Source: a virus. From it: 56,915 nt of DNA. The DNA lies in IMG/VR virus record IMGVR_UViG_3300007735_000758, positions 1-56,915 of that record; one strand, written 5' to 3'. The translations under genes were made by a program, and so were the position numbers. Of this stretch, positions 21,671 to 27,462 are shown in pieces; the first letter of the stretch is position 1, and each line of letters begins with the position of its first letter. The notes beneath the pieces were generated by a model, which searched no databases, had not been told where the DNA came from, and saw only the letters and a program-made list of their open reading frames with translations.

Positions 21671-22348
21671 ATGACAACATACCACATCACGATGAAATCA
21701 CAGAACGGTAAAACCGGACCGATTCCGGTTACCACTACTAGTAAAGAAACTTGTTTCACTGGTTGCGGGCAGTATGAGAACTGCTACGCGAAACAGGGGC
21801 CTCTGGCGCTCCACTGGAACAAAGTCTCTGACGGGTCGCGCGGAATGACCCTGGCGCAGTTCTGCGCCGCTATCGAATCGCTTCCCGAGGGTACGCTCTG
21901 GAGACACAATCAAGCCGGGGATCTCCCCGGCGCTGATGGTAACATCGACCGCCGCGCATTGACAGATATCGTGATCGCCAACCTCAACAAACGTGGGTTC
22001 ACCTACACCCACAAGCCCATGACGCAGGAGAACGCCGGGATCGTGAAGAACGCTAACGCGCTTGGGTTCACCGTGAACTTGAGCGCCGATACCGTGGCGC
22101 AAGCTGACGAGTATGTATCGCTGGGCGTTGCTCCGGTAGTCCTCACAGTGCCGGAAGATACCCGCGCCAACTTCACCACTCCAGCGGGGAATAAAGTCGT
22201 AATCTGCCCCGCCGAAACCAAGGGCGTGACCTGCGCCGATTGCAAGCTTTGCGCGTGGTCGGGCCGGAAGGCTATCATCGCTTTCCCCGCTCACGGATCG
22301 AAGAAGAAGGCCGTCACCGCCGACAAGGTGTTTAACATCATCGCATAA
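21671..22348 (+). CDS. DUF7227-like conserved phage protein
   Basis: A 225-aa protein that I recognise as the DUF7227-type family common in phages. It has KTGPIPVTTTSKETCFTGC, CYAKQGPLALHWNKVSDG, SLPEGTLWRHNQAGDLPG, then KRGFTYTHKP and a C-terminal CPAETKGVTCADCKLC. The conserved Cys residues (CxxxGxxxNCYA and CADCKLCA) suggest a metal or Fe-S site. The layout recalls radical-SAM-related or nucleoside-modifying proteins, but the function is not established to my knowledge. It is the first gene of the 21.7-26.3 kb operon, behind three leader hairpins. Confidence 0.75.
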   Translation: MTTYHITMKSQNGKTGPIPVTTTSKETCFTGCGQYENCYAKQGPLALHWNKVSDGSRGMTLAQFCAAIESLPEGTLWRHNQAGDLPGADGNIDRRALTDIVIANLNKRGFTYTHKPMTQENAGIVKNANALGFTVNLSADTVAQADEYVSLGVAPVVLTVPEDTRANFTTPAGNKVVICPAETKGVTCADCKLCAWSGRKAIIAFPAHGSKKKAVTADKVFNIIA

Positions 22349-22419
22349 GGGCTGACAACAGCCCCAAGTGGTATCAACAAAGGGTAGCTACGGCTACCCT
22401 TGATTGGTGACACTTCACC
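22349..22419 (+). promoter_or_regulatory. Intergenic hairpin series before the Csx16-like gene
   Basis: GGGCTG/CAGCCC (22349-22364), AAGGGTAGC/GCTACCCTT (22380-22401) and GGTGA/TCACC (22406-22419) are all perfect. The last one ends 14 nt before ATG 22434. The first may act as a weak terminator or stabiliser of the preceding transcript. Confidence 0.6.
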
Positions 22420-22433
22420 TATTGGAGAAAGTT

Positions 22434-22757
22434 ATGTATATCATCATTTCGCGGCACCCTGCCGCTATCGATTTCATCCGCGCCAACGATGCGCGGTTTT
22501 TGACGGCGCCCGTCATCACGGGCAACGCCACGCCCGAAGATGTTCGGGGCAAGGTGGTAGCGGGTAACATCCCGCTATCCCTCGCCGCACTAGCAGACGA
22601 GGTCGTCGCCGTGGAGTTCTCCGGCGCACCGCCTCGCGGCGCGGAGTACACCGCCGCCGACATGGTCGCCGCTGGTGCGCGTCTGGAAGCGTATGTGGTC
22701 AAGCGCAGTATTGCGTTTGACTACTGCGTCACGCACTCGCGAGCTGACGCATTTTAG
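22434..22757 (+). CDS. Csx16-like protein (candidate ring nuclease / anti-CRISPR)
   Basis: A 107-aa protein resembling the CRISPR-associated Csx16 (VVA1548) family: N-terminal IIISRHPAAIDFIR, central VVAGNIPLSLAALADEVVAVEF and C-terminal PPRGAEYTAADMVAAGARLEAYVV. These match the family pattern SRHPGAxxW, GxxPLxLA, and RGxELxxxDMxxxGARLExYxV. Csx16 is normally found with type III CRISPR loci and has been linked to cyclic oligoadenylate degradation. A phage copy would lower that signal and protect against type III immunity; this role is inference. Start ATG 22434 follows TTGGAGAAAG. No CRISPR locus is present here. Confidence 0.65.
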   Translation: MYIIISRHPAAIDFIRANDARFLTAPVITGNATPEDVRGKVVAGNIPLSLAALADEVVAVEFSGAPPRGAEYTAADMVAAGARLEAYVVKRSIAFDYCVTHSRADAF

Positions 22758-22762
22758 TCGAA

Positions 22763-22804
22763 ACACGGGTATAACCCGTGTCTGCGGGAATTAGCCTACC
22801 CGCA
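22763..22804 (+). promoter_or_regulatory. Two perfect hairpins upstream of 22835
   Basis: ACACGGGT/ACCCGTGT with a 3-nt loop (22763-22781) and TGCGGG/CCCGCA (22783-22804), between the Csx16-like stop and AGGAGG. Confidence 0.55.
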
Positions 22805-22834
22805 CTGAAGAGACAGGCTAGGAGGATTGATTGT

Positions 22835-23089
22835 ATGTTGAATAGAAAGACCGTACGCGCCGCCAGGGTGCGGTTTGTTGAGGCGCTGTACAAGCGCCAC
22901 GCTGTTTCTGGGCTCCGTCAGGGCTACGATATCGCCCTGACTATTAGCATGAGAACAGGCGTCCCCGTGGCCGCTATCGTGGCTACCAAGGGTGAAGATA
23001 GCCTGACGTGGGGGTCATCCAGGATCAAACGCCACAAGGCGTGGAAATCGCTATTGCTGGAAGCAGACTTATTACTGGAGGTGGACTAA
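22835..23089 (+). CDS. Small basic protein of unknown function
   Basis: An 84-aa, Arg/Lys-rich protein (MLNRKTVRAARVRFVEALYK, then SGLRQGYDIALTISMRTGVPVAAIVATKGEDSLTW). The middle resembles a short helix-turn-helix (alternating helix, turn, TGVPVAAIV), but no family is recognised. Start ATG 22835 follows AGGAGG. Longer starts would read through the hairpins. It overlaps the following 27-aa gene by 1 nt (TAATG). Confidence 0.5.
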   Translation: MLNRKTVRAARVRFVEALYKRHAVSGLRQGYDIALTISMRTGVPVAAIVATKGEDSLTWGSSRIKRHKAWKSLLLEADLLLEVD

Positions 23090-23172
23090 TGGATTGGTCC
23101 GACATCCTCGACGGCTTCGCCTTCATGGGCGTAGCCGCTATCCTTTTGGTGATCTACATCACCATTTACTAA
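23089..23172 (+). CDS. 27-aa single-TM micro-protein
   Basis: MDWSDILDGF followed by one transmembrane helix (AFMGVAAILLVIYITIY), ending in TAA. The start overlaps the preceding stop (TAATG) and a GGAGG lies just upstream. It is too short for standard gene callers. Similar tiny membrane proteins occur at 25660, 26104 and 26199. Confidence 0.5.
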   Translation: MDWSDILDGFAFMGVAAILLVIYITIY

Positions 23173-23180
23173 CAAATAAC

Positions 23181-23196
23181 TGACCAGATTTGGGCA
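23181..23196 (+). promoter_or_regulatory. Degenerate copy of the TGTCCAAATTTGGACA palindrome
   Basis: TGACCAGATTTGGGCA matches the repeated palindrome at 13 of 16 positions. It lies 32 nt upstream of ATG 23228. Confidence 0.35.
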
Positions 23197-23227
23197 GTCT
23201 AAACACAAGACAACCAATAGGAGTAAT

Positions 23228-23413
23228 ATGAAATACGCAGAAGCAAAAAAGATCGTAAAAGAATTGGGCATGAAGTTGTCCCTGAATCGAGACTACAACG
23301 AGTATCGCGTTGCTCTACCAGGAGAAGATGCAGAGGCATCTGCCTACTACACAGAAGACCTTGAAGACGCCGTTGGGACAGCCAAGGCGATGACTCAGTG
23401 GGGGTTGCAGTAA
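23228..23413 (+). CDS. Small hypothetical protein
   Basis: A 61-aa protein (MKYAEAKKIVKELGMKLSLN). Residues 23-40 read DYNEYRVALPGEDAEASAYYTEDLEDAVGTA, a pattern seen in many short phage proteins with no assigned function (helix plus three-stranded sheet). Upstream AATAGGAGTAAT gives the ribosome binding site. It is coupled to the next gene (TAATG). Confidence 0.6.
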   Translation: MKYAEAKKIVKELGMKLSLNRDYNEYRVALPGEDAEASAYYTEDLEDAVGTAKAMTQWGLQ

Positions 23414-23694
23414 TGCTATTGACTACCAAATATCCCGGCACCTGCGGATCGTGCGGTGCCTCTATCAGCGCGGGGTCTCGCGCCAATTATCAGAAGTTGT
23501 TGGGCATCTACTGCCCGACCTGTCCTACGCCGAAGCGCAAGGGCAAGGCGACAGGCCAACGCCTTTACTCGCCCTATCGCCCTGCTGGCTACTACGCCAG
23601 CAAGGCTGACCCTCGCGGCCTGTACACTCCAGAAGGGAGATGTGTCGGGCGCATGGCGTGCGGCCACGAGGACTATCCCTGCTGCGGCTGCTAG
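23413..23694 (+). CDS. Zinc-ribbon-like protein
   Basis: A 93-aa protein with two CxxC pairs near the N-terminus (CGSC at residues 11-14, CPTC at about 34-37), which would form one zinc ribbon of the kind seen in phage and RNA-binding proteins. It ends with a second Cys cluster (CVGRMACGHEDYPCCGC). The intervening region is Gly/Tyr/Arg-rich. It starts at ATG 23413 overlapping the previous stop. Function unknown. Confidence 0.55.
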   Translation: MLLTTKYPGTCGSCGASISAGSRANYQKLLGIYCPTCPTPKRKGKATGQRLYSPYRPAGYYASKADPRGLYTPEGRCVGRMACGHEDYPCCGC

Positions 23695-23702
23695 CGTACT
23701 GA

Positions 23703-23746
23703 CCAAGCACATTCTATGAGTGTGCTTGGATGAGTACACTGTACTC
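23703..23746 (+). promoter_or_regulatory. Two hairpins upstream of the clamp-like gene
   Basis: CCAAGCACA/TGTGCTTGG (23703-23711/23721-23729) and GAGTAC/GTACTC (23732-23737/23741-23746) are perfect and directly followed by the palindrome at 23747. Confidence 0.55.
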
Positions 23747-23762
23747 TGTCCAAATTTGGACA
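23747..23762 (+). promoter_or_regulatory. TGTCCAAATTTGGACA palindrome, site 1
   Basis: Exact 16-bp palindrome, 21 nt upstream of ATG 23783 and before AGGAG. As RNA it can form a 6-bp stem with an AAUU loop. Confidence 0.75.
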
Positions 23763-23782
23763 AACCAACTAGGAGAAAACCT

Positions 23783-24346
23783 ATGCTTACAAAGTTAAGC
23801 CTGATGATCCAAAAGATCGTATCGAAGGAAGCGTCCCGCTTCACCCTGAACGGGATCTTAATTACCAATAAAGAGACAGTGGCAACGGACAGCCACCGTC
23901 TAACACGGGTCAAGCACCTGTTCGTACAGGACAAGATGGACCGTCACGTAGTCCTGAAGGCGACAGATGCCATCTCGCTGTCTAAGATGGCAGGGAAGGA
24001 ACCCATCGAGGTTATGGGGGCCACTGCCGCAGACATATCCTTCCGCACCAGGGCGAGTAATACTACCTTCGAGCCGCTGGAAGGTAGCTTCCCGGATTAC
24101 CTGCGGGTTATCCCGTCTAAGACGGAAGACCATATCTGTATCATCTTCAACCCCAAGATGATGCAGGGTCTCATGGAGATCCACGGCGCTGCGGATGATT
24201 GCGTGCGGATGTATGTTCACCCGCGCAATCCCAACAACAACGCCATCATCCTCGAATCTGCGCGGGAAGATGGGCAGGACGTGCAGTCTCTCTTGATGCC
24301 CGTGCGAGACGCTGATGGGTACAAAGCCAGGAGGTACAGTGTCTAA
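23783..24346 (+). CDS. Short sliding-clamp-like (DnaN-type) protein
   Basis: A 187-aa protein resembling part of the beta-clamp: KIVSKEASRFTLNGILITNKETVATDSHRLTRVKHL matches the domain with LxGVLxE...ATDxHRL, and FEPLEGSFPDYLRVIPS matches the EGxFPDYxRVIP segment. A full beta clamp is about 370 aa in three domains; this one has about half that. It might form a smaller ring or act as a decoy or partner of the host clamp. The gene belongs to the early operon and its stop codon lies within palindrome site 2. Confidence 0.75.
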   Translation: MLTKLSLMIQKIVSKEASRFTLNGILITNKETVATDSHRLTRVKHLFVQDKMDRHVVLKATDAISLSKMAGKEPIEVMGATAADISFRTRASNTTFEPLEGSFPDYLRVIPSKTEDHICIIFNPKMMQGLMEIHGAADDCVRMYVHPRNPNNNAIILESAREDGQDVQSLLMPVRDADGYKARRYSV

Positions 24347-24355
24347 ATTTGGACA
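24340..24355 (+). promoter_or_regulatory. TGTCTAAATTTGGACA palindrome, site 2 (1 mismatch)
   Basis: It contains the clamp-like gene's TAA stop and ends 4 nt before ATG 24359. In RNA the C-to-U change turns a C-G pair into U-G, so the stem is preserved. Confidence 0.65.
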
Positions 24356-24358
24356 CTT

Positions 24359-24742
24359 ATGAACACAAAAAAACTTACTTCGCATATCCTCTCGCTGCTA
24401 CTGCAACACACAATAGCAGTGACATGGAAAGATGGGACGAGTGGACGCGCCTGGGTAAAAACTAGGCGCGTTCGCTTGCGTCCTGTCAAGACACAGAAGA
24501 CCTACGCTGTTGCTCTTCACGAGATCGGTCACATCGTAGGCGACCAACCCAAGGCACGGCTAGACCGTGAAGCTGCGGCCTGGGAGTGGGCTATGCGTAA
24601 CGCTCTGAAGTGGACGCGCATAACCCATGCCACAATGCAACGCTGCCTCCAGTCTTATATGGATGCAGCCCAGCGCAAGCGGTACAAACCTTCGCCCCGT
24701 GCGAGCCGCTTGCTAGTGTCCAAATTTGGACAGGAGGATTAG
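24359..24742 (+). CDS. Putative zinc metallopeptidase (HEIGH motif)
   Basis: A 127-aa protein with ALHEIGHIVGD near residue 59, the HExxH zinc site, and a downstream REAAAWEWA segment with a Glu that may be the third ligand (LDREAAAWEW). The layout resembles small phage and mobile-element peptidases of the ImmA/IrrE or SprT-like kind. The rest is basic. Its last codons are formed by palindrome site 3 (SKFGQ). No Shine-Dalgarno precedes its ATG; the palindrome at site 2 ends 4 nt before it, so coupling to the clamp gene is likely. Confidence 0.6.
   Translation: MNTKKLTSHILSLLLQHTIAVTWKDGTSGRAWVKTRRVRLRPVKTQKTYAVALHEIGHIVGDQPKARLDREAAAWEWAMRNALKWTRITHATMQRCLQSYMDAAQRKRYKPSPRASRLLVSKFGQED
24717..24732 (+). 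promoter_or_regulatory. TGTCCAAATTTGGACA palindrome, site 3
   Basis: Exact copy, inside the end of the peptidase gene and 13 nt before ATG 24746 (GGAGG between). Confidence 0.7.
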
Positions 24743-24745
24743 TAC

Positions 24746-25018
24746 ATGACCCTACCAACCATCCATCTTAACGGCACGGACCCCCGTGACCTGCTGCAAG
24801 ACGTTCTGGACGCTTTAACAGCGATCAGAGAAGCCATCCGGGCGCTGGATAAAACAGCGCCCAACGGGCGAGACTACTACCCCCAGGGCGGCGATGCCCT
24901 GGGGCTGGCCTTCGGAGAGTATCTCCTACGGAGAGATAGCCTGTGCAATGTTCTGAAAGAACTTGAGCAGATTGCCGAATACTTGAGCGACAAAGCAGTA
25001 CAGCTCAATCGCCTTTAA
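24746..25018 (+). CDS. Conserved phage protein (IHLNGT...RDYYP type)
   Basis: A 90-aa protein. IHLNGTDPRDLLQ at the N-terminus and APNGRDYYPQGGDALGLAFGEYLLRRDSL in the middle recall a small phage family (HLNGTS...PNxRDYYxxxxxAxxxAxxxHxxR) known from many genomes without function. It is mainly helical. Start after CAGGAGG. The next gene follows palindrome site 4. Confidence 0.65.
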   Translation: MTLPTIHLNGTDPRDLLQDVLDALTAIREAIRALDKTAPNGRDYYPQGGDALGLAFGEYLLRRDSLCNVLKELEQIAEYLSDKAVQLNRL

Positions 25019-25030
25019 CTAACCAACAAG

Positions 25031-25046
25031 TGTCCAAATTTGGACA
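25031..25046 (+). promoter_or_regulatory. TGTCCAAATTTGGACA palindrome, site 4
   Basis: Exact copy in the intergenic gap, 11 nt before ATG 25058 and adjoining AAGGAG. Confidence 0.75.
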
Positions 25047-25057
25047 AAGGAGAACAT

Positions 25058-25309
25058 ATGCTTACGCCAGAATTAATATACGAAGCCATGAGACATGGCT
25101 ATAGCTGGGGAATGTGCGAGGCCGACCTCGATCTTGAGCAAGGTAGATGGCGAGAGTGGGTGAACGGCAACTATTGCGGGTGGTTGCCCAAGGATGACGC
25201 CGAGCGCACAGCTTACGAAGACCTATTAGACCGCTGTGCAAAGACGGCGTACGAGATGATGCGCGATGCCTTCAAGGCCAACCAGGAGGCAAAGTGCGCT
25301 ACGCTTTGA
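25058..25309 (+). CDS. Hypothetical early protein
   Basis: An 83-aa protein (MLTPELIYEAMRHGYSWGMC, then EADLDLEQGRWREWVNGNYCGW). It is helical with a Trp-rich middle and a C-terminal helix YEMMRDAFKANQ. No family is recognised. The ATG at 25058 has AAGGAGAACAT upstream; an in-frame ATG six codons earlier would lie inside the palindrome. It overlaps the next gene by 16 nt. Confidence 0.5.
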   Translation: MLTPELIYEAMRHGYSWGMCEADLDLEQGRWREWVNGNYCGWLPKDDAERTAYEDLLDRCAKTAYEMMRDAFKANQEAKCATL

Positions 25310-25497
25310 TGTCCCGGTCTAACGAAGGCGATGAATGGAATGACGCAGGGTACGCAAGTACCCTAAGCCAACTGAAAGAGTTGGCGCAGTGCTGGATCAT
25401 GCAGTACATGGCAGTAGACATGGAGAGAGGTCTGGTAGCAGACCTCAACGTAACTCCTCGATCCTGCACCCTTGCAAGCAAGTGGAGGAAAGCATGA
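25294..25497 (+). CDS. Small hypothetical protein, GTG start
   Basis: A 67-aa protein: MRYALMSRSNEGDEWNDAGY followed by ASTLSQLKELAQCWIMQYMAVDME. No known family. GTG 25294 follows CAGGAGGCAAA. It overlaps the previous stop by 16 nt and the next start by 4 nt. The pattern (short beta hairpin, then helix SQLKELAQCWI) is common in small phage proteins. Confidence 0.45.
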   Translation: MRYALMSRSNEGDEWNDAGYASTLSQLKELAQCWIMQYMAVDMERGLVADLNVTPRSCTLASKWRKA

Positions 25498-25667
25498 GCC
25501 ACACAAGGCGGGAAGGCCCCCGCTGCTACAACCCTGCCTTAGTCCGCCTACCTGACGGTACCTACGGCACCTTCCCGTTCGGTCATCCTATGCCGGAAGG
25601 CGCTGTCGTTATCGAGCGCCGGAGTACAACAGGATGGCGCAAGGTGCGAGAGTGTGAGTATGCGTGA
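25494..25667 (+). CDS. Small basic hypothetical protein
   Basis: A 57-aa protein (MSHTRREGPRCYNPALVRLP, then DGTYGTFPFGHPMPEGAVVIERRS). Start after GGAGGAAAGC. Its stop overlaps the micro-protein start by 8 nt. Nothing recognised; the beta-rich middle (PEGAVVIERRSTTGWRKV) may form a small sheet. Confidence 0.4.
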   Translation: MSHTRREGPRCYNPALVRLPDGTYGTFPFGHPMPEGAVVIERRSTTGWRKVRECEYA

Positions 25668-25767
25668 GCGTATAAACCAAATCCTCGACACCGTTACACA
25701 CTTCTGCTTCGCGTATTTGCCGTACATCGTAATCCTGGGTGCGGCATTCTATTTCTTCAGCCGATAG
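25660..25767 (+). CDS. 35-aa single-TM micro-protein
   Basis: MRERINQILDTVTHFCF then a hydrophobic stretch (AYLPYIVILGAAFYFFSR). Starts within the end of the previous gene (8-nt overlap) and ends at the palindrome (stop TAG 1 nt before it). A likely inner-membrane micro-protein; GAGTATG gives only a modest ribosome binding site. Confidence 0.4.
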   Translation: MRERINQILDTVTHFCFAYLPYIVILGAAFYFFSR

Positions 25768-25783
25768 TGTCCAAATTTGGACA
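25768..25783 (+). promoter_or_regulatory. TGTCCAAATTTGGACA palindrome, site 5
   Basis: Exact copy immediately after the micro-protein stop and 9 nt before ATG 25793, with GGAGAT in between. Confidence 0.75.
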
Positions 25784-25792
25784 GGAGATACT

Positions 25793-26107
25793 ATGCAAGA
25801 TTTCACATTAGGAACGTGCCAAGCCATGACCTTTGAGGAGTGGGCGCTCAGCCAACTGCTCATGATATGCAGACCCGATGGGTACCTCGATCAGACCAAG
25901 GATGGGATTCATTCCACCTACCTCGTCGAGAAAGTTCGCGCCCTAGTACTGGCGCTGGACCACGGCGACGAACTCCAGTACCGACTGGATGTTGCCCAGC
26001 TTGACCAAGACGAGCAGGAGATCCGGCACCTGCTCGAAGTTATGAGGTCGCGAGATCTCGATGGCGCAGGCTTCTCGCCGTACGTTGGAGGGCAAACGAT
26101 CCAATGA
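25793..26107 (+). CDS. Hypothetical early protein
   Basis: A 104-aa protein (MQDFTLGTCQAMTFEEWALSQ). The centre reads IHSTYLVEKVRALVLALDHGDELQY, a pattern common in short phage proteins near replication genes. The C-terminus is helical. Function unknown. Start ATG 25793 is preceded by ACAGGAGAT. It overlaps the next gene by 4 nt. Confidence 0.5.
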   Translation: MQDFTLGTCQAMTFEEWALSQLLMICRPDGYLDQTKDGIHSTYLVEKVRALVLALDHGDELQYRLDVAQLDQDEQEIRHLLEVMRSRDLDGAGFSPYVGGQTIQ

Positions 26108-26202
26108 CAGTTAAAGAAATCATCGAACTTATTCTCATCGCACCACTGCTCGTGGGAATGTACTTCATTGCGTGGAGGGCGTGGAGGAATCTAGATCTAT
26201 GA
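26104..26202 (+). CDS. 32-aa single-TM micro-protein
   Basis: MTVKEIIELILIAPLLVGMY FIAWRAWRNLDL: one transmembrane segment (residues about 6-24) followed by a basic/aromatic tail. Starts in an ATGA overlap with the previous gene and ends in an ATGA overlap with the next. Translational coupling makes it credible although it is very short. Confidence 0.5.
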   Translation: MTVKEIIELILIAPLLVGMYFIAWRAWRNLDL

Positions 26203-26324
26203 AGATTCTCAAGCTCATCGACGAGCTAAACGAAGCAATCATAGACGTTGTTGGCATGATCCTGTCAGGCGTGGCTGCGCTAGTATTATGCGCCATCATC
26301 TACTGGATCATTTCGCTACTGTAA
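26199..26324 (+). CDS. 41-aa single-TM micro-protein
   Basis: A predicted N-terminal amphipathic part (MKILKLIDELNEAIIDVVGM) and one C-terminal transmembrane helix (LSGVAALVLCAIIYWIISLL). ATGA overlap with the preceding micro-protein. It is the last gene before the hairpin at 26332. A holin- or antiholin-like role would fit, but there is no proof. Confidence 0.5.
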   Translation: MKILKLIDELNEAIIDVVGMILSGVAALVLCAIIYWIISLL

Positions 26325-26331
26325 AACACTA

Positions 26332-26397
26332 TAGGGCAAGTACTGCACTGCACTTGCCCTAAACCATTTGATAGAATAAAGAAGTGCTGCCCAGCAC
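26332..26397 (+). promoter_or_regulatory. 10-bp hairpin and short palindrome before the MoxR gene
   Basis: TAGGGCAAGT/ACTTGCCCTA (26332-26341/26352-26361), no U-tract, then GTGCTG/CAGCAC (26384-26397), directly before AACAGGAG and ATG 26410. The first may weakly terminate the micro-protein transcript; the second lies in the MoxR leader. Confidence 0.6.
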
Positions 26398-26409
26398 AAC
26401 AGGAGCTAT

Positions 26410-27438
26410 ATGTTTTCAACAGAACTCGTCAAGGCGATTCAGATCGCCATCAATGCCCGTGTCCCGATGTGGCTTTGGGGACAGACCGGAGTCGGCAAGT
26501 CCTCCATTTGGAGGCAGGTCGCGCAGTCCCTTTGCAGGACGCACATCGACGTGCGCCCTACTCAGATGGACCCAGTAGACATGGGCATCCCGTACATCAA
26601 GGATGGCATCTGCTACCGTGCCATTCCCAACTGGTTGCCGAAGGATGGCAGCGCGTTGATGGTCATCGAGGAGCTGCCGGATGCACCCCCATCTGTACAG
26701 TGCGCTCTGTACCAGCTTGTCTTAGAGCGTGAGCTTGGAGACTACAAAGTACCTGACGGCGCGTACATCTGCGCTACAGGCAACCGCGCCCAGGACGGTG
26801 GCAACTACAACCAACCTCCTGTCCCTCTTCTCAATCGGTTCCTGCACATTACCTTGGAGTCTGGCTACGATAGCTGGCACGAGTGGGCAGCTAAGGGCAG
26901 CAGCGCCATGAAGGTGGACGTCATCCCGCCCAAGCCTATCTCCCCCAACATTCGGCCTGAGATCCGGGGCTTCTTCTCTTTCCGTAAAGATCTTCTGGTG
27001 CAACAGCCAAACAAGAGTGAGTTTGCATTCTGTACCCCCCGTTCTGTCGAGATGCTGTCTCGCATCATGGATCAAGAACCCAGCGCCGATGTCGCTGCGG
27101 AGCTGGTACACGGCTGTATCGGTAGAGGTACAGGCACAGAGTTCCTGGGCTTCCTCCGCACCTACAGGTCGCTGCCTACGTTGTCTGCTATCCAGGCAGA
27201 TCCTATGAACGTCCCGGTGCCTACTGACCCAAGCAGTTCGTACGCAACATCCATCTATCTGTCCAACTCGTGGGCAGCAAAGTACTCGCACTCTATCTGC
27301 TCGTACATGACCCGTCTCTCGCCCGAATACGGTTGCCTCTTCCTTAAAGATCTTTGCACCAAGGATCAAACGGCAATCGCTCACCCCAGCGTTCTGGCTA
27401 TGCACAACAAGCCCGAATACAACAACCTGATGTTCTAA
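26410..27438 (+). CDS. MoxR-type AAA+ ATPase
   Basis: A 342-aa AAA+ ATPase: Walker A GQTGVGKSS (about residues 24-32), Walker B ALMVIEELPDAPP (about 83), sensor-like ATGNRAQDG (about 122) and the arginine region LLNRFLHI. It resembles the MoxR ATPases that pair with VWA-domain proteins. The following two genes (DUF3150-like and DUF2201-type VWA metallopeptidase) support a MoxR-VWA chaperone or remodelling system. Presumably it uses ATP to remodel a target together with the VWA partner; the target is unknown. Confidence 0.8.
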   Translation: MFSTELVKAIQIAINARVPMWLWGQTGVGKSSIWRQVAQSLCRTHIDVRPTQMDPVDMGIPYIKDGICYRAIPNWLPKDGSALMVIEELPDAPPSVQCALYQLVLERELGDYKVPDGAYICATGNRAQDGGNYNQPPVPLLNRFLHITLESGYDSWHEWAAKGSSAMKVDVIPPKPISPNIRPEIRGFFSFRKDLLVQQPNKSEFAFCTPRSVEMLSRIMDQEPSADVAAELVHGCIGRGTGTEFLGFLRTYRSLPTLSAIQADPMNVPVPTDPSSSYATSIYLSNSWAAKYSHSICSYMTRLSPEYGCLFLKDLCTKDQTAIAHPSVLAMHNKPEYNNLMF

Positions 27439-27462
27439 CCCCCAACCTAAGGAGATAATTCT

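Noticed and set aside
23747-25783. Repeated 16-bp palindrome as a CRISPR array
   Set aside because: Spacing is irregular (hundreds of bases), sites are upstream of genes, and there are no spacers or cas genes.
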